A stretch of 6,933 nucleotides of DNA from an uncultured Bacilli bacterium (GTDB taxonomy: Bacteria; Bacillota_I; Bacilli_A; ML615J-28; CAG-698). Shown in pieces: positions 1-6,769 of the stretch (its first letter is position 1; every line of letters starts with the position of its first letter). The stretch spans positions 1 to 6,933 of the forward strand of contig CANQVW010000081.1 of assembly GCA_947627395.1 (NCBI GenBank), written 5' to 3'. The position numbers were made by a program, and so were the translations under genes. The notes under the pieces were generated by a model. The model was not told where the DNA came from and did not search any database. It saw only the letters and a program-made list of their open reading frames with translations.

Positions 1-1615
1 GCCTGATAAAATCTTAGATCACGCACCTATTTGGTGTAGTGTCGATTTAAGAGATGGAAATCAAGCTTTAGTGACTCCAATGAATGTGGAAGAAAAATTA
101 GAGATGTTTCAAACATTGGTGCAAATGGGATTTAAAGAAATAGAAGTTGGTTTTCCATCTTCTAGTCAAATTGAATATGATTTCATTCGAATGTTGATTG
201 ATCAAAATTTAATTCCTCAAGATGTAACCATTCAAGTGTTAACGCAAGCTAGAGAACATTTAATTCGCCGGACATTTGAATGTTTAAAAGGATTAAAAAA
301 AGCAATTGTTCATGTATATAATTCCACCTCCATTTTACAAAGAGATGTAGTCTTTCATAAATCAAAAGAAGAGATTAAACAAATTGCTGTTGAAGGGGTA
401 AAACTCGTAAAAGATTTATCAAAAGAATTTGATGGAGAAATTATCTTAGAATATTCTCCAGAATCCTTTACAGGAACAGAAATGGATTATGCCGTTGAAG
501 TATGTGATGCTGTGATGGATACATGGCAAGCAAGTGAAACAAAAAAAGTCATTATTAATCTTCCTGCGACCGTTGAAATGGATAGTCCTAATGTTTATGC
601 TGATCAAATAGAATACGTTGCAAGGCACTTCAAAAATCGAAATCGAGTGATCTTGAGTTTACATCCACATAATGATCGTGGTTGTGGTGTTGCAGCGGCT
701 GAACTAGGAATGATGGCAGGAGCTGATCGAATTGAAGGAACTTTGTTTGGAAATGGGGAGCGTACAGGAAATGTCGATTTAATCACATTAGCTATGAATT
801 TATTCACTCATGGAGTTGATCCAAAACTAAAGATAGAAAACATCAACACCATTCGTGAAATGTATGAAAGAACAACAAAAATGGTTGTTTCAGATCGTCA
901 CCCCTATGCAGGAAAACTTGTGTTTTGTGCTTTTAGCGGCTCACATCAAGATGCCATTAATAAAGGAATGCATGCCTATTTAGAGCGCCATAATTCCTTT
1001 TGGGAAGTCCCTTATTTACCAATAGATCCAAGTGACTTAGGAAGAAAATATGAGCCGATTGTTCGTATTAATTCCCAATCAGGAAAAGGTGGAATTGCTT
1101 TTGTGTTAGAACAAAATTATGGGTATCGATTACCTAAAAAAATGCAAGCTCAGTTTTCAAATCATATTCAAAAAATATCTGAAAAAGAAGGAGAACTTCT
1201 ACCTAATCGCATCTTTGAAGAATTTGAAAAAGAGTATATTAATTTATCTACACCTGTTTCATTTGTTCATGCAGCCTTCACAGATATTTCCTCTGAATCG
1301 AACTATAGTAGACAAGTAGAGTTAACGATTCGCTATCATCAAAAAGAAGAAAAAACCATTCATAAAGGAAATGGTCCAATTGAAGCTGTCGTTCATGCTT
1401 TTTATGAACTCACTCATATTCAAACAGATATCTTGGATTACCAAGAACATTCCTTGTCATCAGGATCGGATTCGATGGCTGCTGCTTATGTTGAAATACA
1501 TGATCAAGCAACTGATATCATTGAGTATGGAGTTGGACGTGATAAGAACATTTCTATTGCGACAGTCTTAGCTGTTTTTAGTGCAGTTAATCGATTGTTA
1601 AGAAAAAATAAATAG
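1..1615 (+). CDS. leuA: 2-isopropylmalate synthase, type 2 (LeuA2), 5' end cut by window edge
   Basis: Condenses acetyl-CoA with 2-ketoisovalerate to 2-isopropylmalate, the committed cytoplasmic step of leucine synthesis. The reading frame is open from base 2, giving 537 visible residues. The GTG at 71 is not the true start, because the active-site motif DLRDGNQAL lies upstream of it at 44-70. About 15-30 N-terminal residues are probably missing, judged from the family's usual length. The DRE-TIM barrel shows the metal-binding HPHNDRG (662-682) and GNGERTGN (749-772). The C-terminal LeuA dimer/regulatory domain carries GNGPIEA (1367-1387), LDYQEH and GSDSMAAAYVEI (1463-1498), and ends in a VNRLL-like tail. 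The DLRDGNQAL motif and this regulatory domain are typical of the yeast/actinobacterial type 2 class rather than the E. coli type. Leucine feedback inhibition is inferred from the intact domain. No terminator follows. Confidence 0.95.
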   Translation, partial: PDKILDHAPIWCSVDLRDGNQALVTPMNVEEKLEMFQTLVQMGFKEIEVGFPSSSQIEYDFIRMLIDQNLIPQDVTIQVLTQAREHLIRRTFECLKGLKKAIVHVYNSTSILQRDVVFHKSKEEIKQIAVEGVKLVKDLSKEFDGEIILEYSPESFTGTEMDYAVEVCDAVMDTWQASETKKVIINLPATVEMDSPNVYADQIEYVARHFKNRNRVILSLHPHNDRGCGVAAAELGMMAGADRIEGTLFGNGERTGNVDLITLAMNLFTHGVDPKLKIENINTIREMYERTTKMVVSDRHPYAGKLVFCAFSGSHQDAINKGMHAYLERHNSFWEVPYLPIDPSDLGRKYEPIVRINSQSGKGGIAFVLEQNYGYRLPKKMQAQFSNHIQKISEKEGELLPNRIFEEFEKEYINLSTPVSFVHAAFTDISSESNYSRQVELTIRYHQKEEKTIHKGNGPIEAVVHAFYELTHIQTDILDYQEHSLSSGSDSMAAAYVEIHDQATDIIEYGVGRDKNISIATVLAVFSAVNRLLRKNK

Positions 1616-1689
1616 GAAATATTTATCAAGTAATATAAAGAATAAATGACTTTAAATTCATTGAAAACAAAAGAAAATAAAAAAAGTTC

Positions 1690-1718
1690 TTTATTATTTA
1701 GGTGTTTTAGATTATAAT
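1690..1718 (+). promoter_or_regulatory. Candidate promoter for ilvN-ilvC and downstream genes
   Basis: The 163-bp gap between leuA and ilvN (1616-1778) has a perfect TATAAT at 1713-1718. A poor -35 match lies 16-17 bases upstream (TTATTA at 1691-1696 or TTTATT at 1690-1695, each three of six consensus bases). Initiation would fall near 1725 and leave a leader of about 55 bases. The background is so AT-rich that TATAAT can occur by chance. The rest of the gap has only weak AT-only inverted repeats, with no T-box motif and no GC-rich hairpin. Confidence 0.35.
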
Positions 1719-1765
1719 ATGATTAATAAAAACCGATGTATTATAGGGATTAAAATAAAGAAAAT

Positions 1766-1775
1766 GGAGAGGTGA
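1766..1775 (+). promoter_or_regulatory. Ribosome binding site fixing the GTG start of ilvN
   Basis: GGAGAGGTGA at 1766-1775 matches the anti-Shine-Dalgarno tail well through GAGGTGA and lies a few bases before GTG at 1779. It supports GTG as the real start. The next in-frame ATG falls inside the ACT domain and would delete its first half. Confidence 0.8.
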
Positions 1776-1778
1776 ATC

Positions 1779-2279
1779 GTGGAAACAAGACATATTTTAT
1801 CCGTTTTAGTTAAAAACAATTCTGGTGTATTAAGTCGTATTTCTGGATTGTTTAGTCGAAGAGGATATAACATTGATAGTTTATCCGTAGGAAAAACAGA
1901 AAACCCTGAAGTTTCAAGAATGACCATTGCTGTATACGCAGATGATGACATGTTACTTCAAATTCAAAATCAAGTTGCAAAACTTGTGGAAGTCATCAAA
2001 GTTATTGAACTCACTCCACAAGATTCAGTCATCCGTGAAATGGTCATGATTAAAATTGATGCAACACAAGAAAATCGTGCTTCCATTATAGAAATTGCTA
2101 ATATTTTTAGAGCAAGAATTGTCGATGTATCTTTAGATGCTTTAATCATTGAAACAACAGGCGATCAAGGTAAAACAGATGCACTCATTGGAATGCTTTC
2201 AGTTTATGGTGTGAAAGAAGTTATACGTACAGGACTTACAGCCCTACAACGTGGAAATAAAGAATTAAAAAACGAATAA
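1779..2279 (+). CDS. ilvN: Acetolactate synthase small (regulatory) subunit
   Basis: Regulatory subunit of acetohydroxyacid synthase, which binds the catalytic subunit IlvB, activates it and confers valine feedback inhibition. The 166 residues match the usual full length of about 160-170. An N-terminal ACT domain (about residues 5-77) begins with RHILSVLVKNNSGVLSRI and includes RRGYNIDSL. A C-terminal ALS small-subunit domain follows (about 85-157). Aligned by eye with E. coli IlvH, the valine-site residues Asn11, Gly14 and Asn29 correspond to N13, G16 and N31 here, so valine sensitivity is probably retained (inference). The start is GTG with a strong ribosome binding site. The usual upstream partner ilvB is absent: the preceding gene is leuA, 163 bp away. 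ilvC follows after 50 bp. The symbol ilvH would fit equally well. Confidence 0.95.
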   Translation: METRHILSVLVKNNSGVLSRISGLFSRRGYNIDSLSVGKTENPEVSRMTIAVYADDDMLLQIQNQVAKLVEVIKVIELTPQDSVIREMVMIKIDATQENRASIIEIANIFRARIVDVSLDALIIETTGDQGKTDALIGMLSVYGVKEVIRTGLTALQRGNKELKNE

Positions 2280-2329
2280 CACAAAAATGCGAAATGCTAA
2301 AAAATTTAAAAGAAAAGAGGATGTAAAAA

Positions 2330-3325
2330 ATGGCAAATTTGTATTATAGTAAAGATTGTGATTTAAGTTTACTAAATGGAAAGACAGTAGCTATTATTGG
2401 TTATGGAAGTCAAGGACATGCACATGCATTAAATTTACATGATTCAGGAGTTAAAGTCATCGTTGGTCTTTATGAAGGTAGTAAATCTTGGAAGATTGCT
2501 GAAGAAGCTGGATTAAAAGTTATGTTAACAAAAGATGCAGTTAAAGAAGCTGATATCATTATGATTTTAGTCAATGATGAAAAACAAGCAGCATTATATG
2601 CAAAAGATATTGCACCATATTTATCAGCTGGTAAGACACTTGCATTTGCTCATGGATTCAATGTTCATTTCAAACAAATCGTTCCACCAAAAGATGTCAA
2701 CATCATTATGGTTGCTCCAAAAGGACCAGGTCACACAGTAAGAAGTCAATATTTAGAAGGACATGGTGTTCCTGCTTTAATTGCTGTTGAACAAAACGCA
2801 ACAGGAAATGCAAAAGAACTTGCTTTAGCATATGCTGAAGGAATTGGTGCTGCTCGTGTTGGTATTTTAGAAACAACTTTCAAAGAAGAAACTGAAACAG
2901 ACTTATTTGGTGAACAAGCTGTTTTATGTGGTGGTGTCACTGCATTAATGCAAGCAGGATTTGAAACTTTAGTAGAAGCAGGATATAAACCAGAAAATGC
3001 ATATTTTGAATGTATTCATGAAATGAAATTAATTGTTGATTTAATTTATCAAGGTGGATTTAGTTACATGAGATATTCAATTTCTGATACAGCTGAATAT
3101 GGTGATTATACAACAGGTCCTAGAATCATTACTGATGAAACAAAGAAAGTAATGAAACAAGTTTTAAAAGAAATCCAAGACGGTACATTTGCAAATAAAT
3201 GGATTCAAGAAAATAAAGAAGGTAGACCAAACTTCCCTAAGATGAGAGCAGAACATGCTGATCATTTAGTTGAAAAAGTTGGTAAGGAATTAAGAAGTAA
3301 AATGTCTTTCACAAAAAAAGACTAA
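2330..3325 (+). CDS. ilvC: Ketol-acid reductoisomerase, class I (short form)
   Basis: Converts 2-acetolactate to 2,3-dihydroxyisovalerate, and 2-aceto-2-hydroxybutyrate to the isoleucine homologue, using Mg2+ and a nicotinamide cofactor. The 331-residue length is that of class I enzymes. The N-terminal Rossmann domain has the dinucleotide motif GYGSQGHA (24-31), the cofactor-specificity loop YEGSKSW (48-54), catalytic His108 in AHGF, and PKGPGHTVR (130-138). The C-terminal knotted helical domain has metal ligands D191, E195, E227 and E231 and substrate-binding S252, all intact. ATG at 2330 follows AGAGG (2316-2320) at 9 bases. A non-initiating ATGTAA lies between them. Glu49 in the specificity loop is notable because acidic residues there can favour NADH over NADPH. 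It lies 50 bp after ilvN, and a strong hairpin follows its stop codon. Confidence 0.97.
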   Translation: MANLYYSKDCDLSLLNGKTVAIIGYGSQGHAHALNLHDSGVKVIVGLYEGSKSWKIAEEAGLKVMLTKDAVKEADIIMILVNDEKQAALYAKDIAPYLSAGKTLAFAHGFNVHFKQIVPPKDVNIIMVAPKGPGHTVRSQYLEGHGVPALIAVEQNATGNAKELALAYAEGIGAARVGILETTFKEETETDLFGEQAVLCGGVTALMQAGFETLVEAGYKPENAYFECIHEMKLIVDLIYQGGFSYMRYSISDTAEYGDYTTGPRIITDETKKVMKQVLKEIQDGTFANKWIQENKEGRPNFPKMRAEHADHLVEKVGKELRSKMSFTKKD

Positions 3326-3342
3326 TTCAAAATAATCAAAAA

Positions 3343-3370
3343 GAGTGGTGGAAATCTTCTTCCACCATTC
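3343..3370 (+). promoter_or_regulatory. Strong hairpin in the ilvC-cimA spacer
   Basis: An 11-bp stem (left arm 3343-3353, right arm 3360-3370, one G-U pair at 3345/3368) closes a 6-base loop, ATCTTC. On the + strand it is followed by GTTCAATC, not a U run, so it is a poor terminator for the operon. On the - strand it is followed at once by TTTTTGATTATTTT, which looks like an intrinsic terminator. A role in stabilising the ilvC mRNA end, or in cimA translation, is possible. Part of the right arm can instead pair with the cimA ribosome binding site. Confidence 0.6.
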
Positions 3371-3389
3371 GTTCAATCTAGGAAGATAT

Positions 3390-3396
3390 GAGGTGA
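3390..3396 (+). promoter_or_regulatory. Ribosome binding site of cimA
   Basis: GAGGTGA ends four bases before the ATG at 3401, with the AGG core 7 bases away. It is a strong site and fixes the start. GGTGAAGAA (3392-3400) is also complementary, with one bulge, to the right arm of the upstream hairpin. Confidence 0.8.
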
Positions 3397-3400
3397 AGAA

Positions 3401-4978
3401 ATGGAAAAAGTATATGTGTTTGATTCAACATTACGAGATGGAGCTCAAGCAGAAGGAATTTCATATTCTGTAGAGGATAAACTAAAGATTGTTGAAGCAT
3501 TAGATGAATTAGGAGTTGACTTTATTGAAGCAGGAAATCCATCTTCCAATGTCAAAGATTTAGAATTCTTTAAAGAAGTGAATCAACTTAAATTACATCA
3601 TGCCAAAATTGTTGCTTTTGGTAGTACAAGAAGATGTTTCATTTTACCAGAAGAAGATCGTAATTTAACATCCTTACTATCAGCAAATACAAAAGTTGTC
3701 GCTATCTTTGGTAAAAGTTGGGACTTTCATGTTACAGATATTTTAAAAACGACATTAGAGGAAAATCTTTCCATGATATCTTCTTCCATTCGTTTCCTAG
3801 TAGAACAAAAAAAGGAAGTTTATTTTGATGCTGAACATTTCTTTGATGGATATAAAAACAATAAAGATTATGCCATTCAAACCATTCAAGCAGCAGAACA
3901 AGCTGGGGCAACAGGAGTTGTTTTGTGTGATACAAATGGCGGATGTTTCCCTGATGAAATCAAAGAAATTGTTGAAGAAGTTAGAAAATATATTAACATT
4001 CAAATTGGAATTCATACCCACAATGACACAGGACAAGCAGTAGCTTCCACCATCATGGCCGTTCTTGGAGGTGCTCGTCAAATTCAAGGAACCTTAATTG
4101 GAATAGGGGAGCGATGTGGAAACGCTAATCTTTCCACAACCATCTCTAATCTAGAACTAAAAAAAGGGTTTAGATGTTTACCTAGTGGAAACCTTCAATT
4201 ATTAAAATCTATTTGTGTTCGAATTGCGGAAATATCTAATCTTGCTTTAGACAAAACAATGCCTTATGTTGGGGATAGTGCCTTTGCTCATAAAGCAGGA
4301 ATGCACATTGATGGAGTTTTAAAATCGAGTTCATCTTTTGAACATATTGACCCAGAATTAGTTGGAAATAGTCGTCGCTTTTTATTATCTGAAGTTGCTG
4401 GAAGAGGAACGATCTTAAGAAAACTAAAAGCCATTGATGATAAAATTACCAAAGATGATCCAATTGTTCAAACAATGGTTAAACAAGTCAAAGATTTAGA
4501 ATATCAAGGATACCAATTTGAAGGAGCAGATGCTTGTTTTGAATTATTAGCTTTAAAAGCAATGGGACTTTATCAATCCTTCTTTACTTTAGAGAACTTT
4601 AAAGTCATTGGCGATACAACAAATCAAAATGGTGTATCCACTTCAACAGCAATGATTAAAATATCTGTCGATGGAAAAACAGAAATGACAGCAGCTGAAG
4701 GAGAAGGACCAGTCAATGCTTTAGATAAAGCTTTAAGAAAAGCATTAGAAGTCTTTTACCCTGTTGTAAAAGAAATTCGTTTAGTCGATTATAAAGTTAG
4801 AATTTTAAATACTGATTCAGGAACAAGTGCTATCACAAGAGTTTTAATTTCCTCTTCTGATGGAAAAAATACATGGAACACTGTGGGGGTTTCACAAGAT
4901 ATTATTGAAGCAAGTTGGATTGCTTTAGTAGATTCAATTGAATACAAATTAAACAAAATGAAAAGAATAGGAGAATAA
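3401..4978 (+). CDS. cimA: (R)-citramalate synthase
   Basis: Condenses pyruvate and acetyl-CoA to (R)-citramalate, the first step of the threonine-independent route to 2-ketobutyrate and isoleucine. The 525 residues match the roughly 520-540-residue bacterial CimA class related to LeuA. The DRE-TIM barrel opens with DSTLRDGAQAEGISYS (8-23), where AEG replaces the PG of typical isopropylmalate synthases. EAGNPSSN, IFGKSWDFHVT and FDAEHFFDGYK (142-151) follow, all hallmarks of this class. The metal motif is HTHNDTG (205-211) and GIGERCGNANL spans 234-244. A C-terminal LeuA dimer domain (about 380-515) has EGEGPVNALDKAL and suggests isoleucine feedback. Its position directly before leuC, 3 bases away, fits use of LeuCD and LeuB on citramalate and methylmalate. 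Homocitrate or isopropylmalate synthase is less likely given the motifs and the separate leuA. Confidence 0.92.
   Translation: MEKVYVFDSTLRDGAQAEGISYSVEDKLKIVEALDELGVDFIEAGNPSSNVKDLEFFKEVNQLKLHHAKIVAFGSTRRCFILPEEDRNLTSLLSANTKVVAIFGKSWDFHVTDILKTTLEENLSMISSSIRFLVEQKKEVYFDAEHFFDGYKNNKDYAIQTIQAAEQAGATGVVLCDTNGGCFPDEIKEIVEEVRKYINIQIGIHTHNDTGQAVASTIMAVLGGARQIQGTLIGIGERCGNANLSTTISNLELKKGFRCLPSGNLQLLKSICVRIAEISNLALDKTMPYVGDSAFAHKAGMHIDGVLKSSSSFEHIDPELVGNSRRFLLSEVAGRGTILRKLKAIDDKITKDDPIVQTMVKQVKDLEYQGYQFEGADACFELLALKAMGLYQSFFTLENFKVIGDTTNQNGVSTSTAMIKISVDGKTEMTAAEGEGPVNALDKALRKALEVFYPVVKEIRLVDYKVRILNTDSGTSAITRVLISSSDGKNTWNTVGVSQDIIEASWIALVDSIEYKLNKMKRIGE
4969..4973 (+). promoter_or_regulatory. Ribosome binding site of leuC inside the cimA 3' end
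   Basis: AGGAG lies 8 bases before ATG 4982 and overlaps the last codons of cimA. Alternative in-frame ATGs at 4988 and 4994 would have spacings of 14 and 20 bases, so 4982 is preferred. Stop and start are 3 bases apart, which implies translational coupling. Confidence 0.75.
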
Positions 4979-4981
4979 CAT

Positions 4982-6256
4982 ATGGGAATGACAATGACAC
5001 AAAAGATTCTTGCTCAACATGCAGGTTTACATGAAGTGAAGGCAGGACAATTGATTGAAGCAAATTTAGATTTAGTTTTAGGAAATGATGTCACAACTCC
5101 CGTTGCCATTAATGAGTTTCAAAAAATTGGATTTAAAGAAGTATTTGATCAGGAAAAAGTAGTCATTGTTCCTGACCATTTTGCTCCTAATAAAGACATT
5201 AAAGCAGCGGAACAATGTAAAAAAATACGTGAATTTGCTCGTGAAAAACAAATTAAAAATTATTTTGAAGTTGGACAAATGGGAATAGAACATGCATTAC
5301 TTCCTGAAAAAGGTTTAGTAGTTGCAGGAAATGCCGTGATTGGTGCTGATTCACACACTTGTACATATGGAGCTTTAGGTGCATTTGCAACAGGTGTTGG
5401 AAGTACAGATATGGCAGCAGCAATGGCAACAGGTAAAGCATGGTTTAAAGTTCCTTCAGGAATTAAGTTTGTTTTAAAGAATCGTTTACAAGGATATGCT
5501 AGTGGAAAAGATGTCATCTTACACATCATTGGAATGATTGGTGTGGATGGTGCTTTATATAAATCAATGGAATTTGTTGGAGAAGGAGTAGCTTCCCTAA
5601 GTATGGATGCTCGCTTTACCATTGCAAACATGGCTATTGAAGCAGGAGCTAAAAATGGAATTTTCCCTGTCGATGATAAAACAATCGAATATATGGAAAA
5701 GCATAGTAAAAAAGAATATCAAATCTTTACTGCTGATGAAGATGCAATCTATGATGAAGTTTATGAAATTGATTTAGCTAAAATTCGTCCAACTGTTGCT
5801 TTTCCTCATTTACCAGAAAATACCAAAACCATCGACGAAATCAAAGAAAAAGAAATTAAGATTGATCAAGTTGTCATTGGATCTTGTACAAATGGAAGAA
5901 TGGAAGATCTTCGTATCGCTCATGACATCATCAAAGGACATCATGTTCATCCAGATGTTCGTGTCATTATTTTACCAGGAACGCAAAAAATTTATTTACA
6001 AGCGATTGCGGAAGGAATTATACAAGATTTAGTTGAAGCAGGTTGTGCTGTAAGTACTCCAACTTGTGGACCTTGTCTAGGGGGTCACATGGGAATCTTA
6101 GCTAAAGGGGAAAGAGCCGTTTCCACAACCAATCGTAACTTTGTCGGTCGTATGGGTCATACAGAATCAGAAGTTTATTTAGCAAGCCCTGCTGTTGCTG
6201 CAGCAAGTAGCTTAACAGGATATATTACAAATCCAGAAAAATTGGAGGTCAAATAA
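4982..6256 (+). CDS. leuC: 3-isopropylmalate/(R)-2-methylmalate dehydratase large subunit
   Basis: Large subunit of isopropylmalate isomerase. With LeuD it interconverts 2- and 3-isopropylmalate, and in CimA organisms it also converts citramalate to erythro-3-methylmalate. The 424 residues match the short (about 420) archaeal/clostridial-type LeuC of the HacA-like class, rather than the 465-residue E. coli form. The aconitase fold is seen from the N-terminal TQKILAQHAG, the GADSHTCTYGALGAFATGVG segment and the 4Fe-4S cysteine ligands C302 (GSCTNGR) and C362/C365 (TCGPCLGG), all present. A C-terminal GRMGHTESEVYLASP segment completes the domain. It abuts leuD with no gap, fitting one-to-one subunit synthesis. 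A homoaconitase role cannot be excluded by sequence alone, but the neighbours argue for leucine/isoleucine synthesis. Confidence 0.95.
   Translation: MGMTMTQKILAQHAGLHEVKAGQLIEANLDLVLGNDVTTPVAINEFQKIGFKEVFDQEKVVIVPDHFAPNKDIKAAEQCKKIREFAREKQIKNYFEVGQMGIEHALLPEKGLVVAGNAVIGADSHTCTYGALGAFATGVGSTDMAAAMATGKAWFKVPSGIKFVLKNRLQGYASGKDVILHIIGMIGVDGALYKSMEFVGEGVASLSMDARFTIANMAIEAGAKNGIFPVDDKTIEYMEKHSKKEYQIFTADEDAIYDEVYEIDLAKIRPTVAFPHLPENTKTIDEIKEKEIKIDQVVIGSCTNGRMEDLRIAHDIIKGHHVHPDVRVIILPGTQKIYLQAIAEGIIQDLVEAGCAVSTPTCGPCLGGHMGILAKGERAVSTTNRNFVGRMGHTESEVYLASPAVAAASSLTGYITNPEKLEVK
6244..6249 (+). promoter_or_regulatory. Ribosome binding site of leuD inside the leuC 3' end
   Basis: A perfect GGAGGT sits 7 bases before ATG 6257. 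leuC's TAA (6254-6256) is immediately followed by the leuD ATG, so terminating ribosomes can re-initiate directly. Confidence 0.85.
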
Positions 6257-6745
6257 ATGGAAGCACAAGGTAAAGTATTTCGCTATGGAAATAATGTTGA
6301 TACAGATGTTATTATTCCTGCCCGTTATTTAAATACATCAGATGCAAAAGAATTAGCAAAACATTGTATGGAAGATATCGATGAAACTTTTGTTACAAGA
6401 GTTCAAAAAGGAGATATGATTGTTGCAGGTAAAAACTTTGGATGTGGATCATCTAGAGAACATGCACCCCTTGTCATTAAAACTTCAGGAGTCAGTTGTG
6501 TAATTGCCCAAACTTTTGCAAGAATTTTTTATCGTAATGCCATTAATATTGGACTTCCTATTTTGGAATGTGCTGAAGCAGTTGAACATATTGAAGAAGG
6601 AGATATTGTGAAAGTGGATTTTAACACTGGTAAAATTACCAATGTGACAAAAAATGAAACGTATATGGCACAACCATTTCCTGAATTTATGCAAAAAATT
6701 ATTCAATCAAATGGCTTAGTCAACTATATTAAAACCAAAAAATAA
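6257..6745 (+). CDS. leuD: 3-isopropylmalate/(R)-2-methylmalate dehydratase small subunit
   Basis: Small swivelling-domain subunit that pairs with LeuC to form the isomerase active site. The 162 residues match the short archaeal/clostridial-type LeuD, against about 200 in E. coli. Visible motifs are the N-terminal GKVFRYGNNVDTDVIIPARYL, the substrate-recognition loop YLNT (24-27), and the active-site segment NFGCGSSREHAP (60-71), followed by AQTFARIFYRNAINIGLP. In related archaeal isomerases this YLxx loop separates isopropylmalate, citramalate and homoaconitate specificity. YLNT is, from memory, common in bacterial LeuD of this class, so a dual leucine/isoleucine role is inferred from context rather than shown. 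It starts directly at the leuC stop. leuB follows after 24 bp. Confidence 0.95.
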   Translation: MEAQGKVFRYGNNVDTDVIIPARYLNTSDAKELAKHCMEDIDETFVTRVQKGDMIVAGKNFGCGSSREHAPLVIKTSGVSCVIAQTFARIFYRNAINIGLPILECAEAVEHIEEGDIVKVDFNTGKITNVTKNETYMAQPFPEFMQKIIQSNGLVNYIKTKK

Positions 6746-6769
6746 GGATTAAGAAAAGAGGTAAGAAGG

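Noticed and set aside
71..73. GTG at 71 as the leuA start.
   Set aside because: The frame is open upstream and encodes the essential DLRDGNQAL active-site motif at 44-70; the gene begins outside the window.
1646..1717. A 23-codon ORF between leuA and ilvN with five leucine codons (four TTA, one TTG), resembling a leucine leader peptide.
   Set aside because: TTA is common by chance in such AT-rich DNA, there is no convincing ribosome binding site, no terminator hairpin follows, and it overlaps the candidate promoter.
1736..1753. Five-codon ORF (MYYRD) in the presumed ilvN leader.
   Set aside because: No ribosome binding site and no branched-chain amino acid codons; probably chance.
2321..2326. 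ATGTAA start-stop between the ilvC ribosome binding site and its ATG.
   Set aside because: It touches the AGAGG directly with no spacing, so initiation there is unlikely; the true ATG at 2330 has normal spacing.
3341..3370. Resemblance of AAGAGTGGTGG to the start of a T-box motif before cimA.
   Set aside because: The conserved ACCGCG-type core is absent, there is no room for a specifier stem in the 75-bp spacer, and no + strand terminator follows.
3343..3378. Hairpin as a + strand terminator after ilvC.
   Set aside because: It is followed by GTTCAATC with no U run, and cimA lacks an obvious promoter of its own, so readthrough is needed.
3797..4087. 96-codon - strand ORF opposite cimA.
   Set aside because: Low-complexity translation (Asn/Phe-rich) opposite a conserved enzyme core; a shadow frame.
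5260..5631. 123-codon - strand ORF opposite leuC.
   Set aside because: It lies wholly within well-conserved leuC, shows no recognisable domain, and is expected from codon bias in the sense gene.
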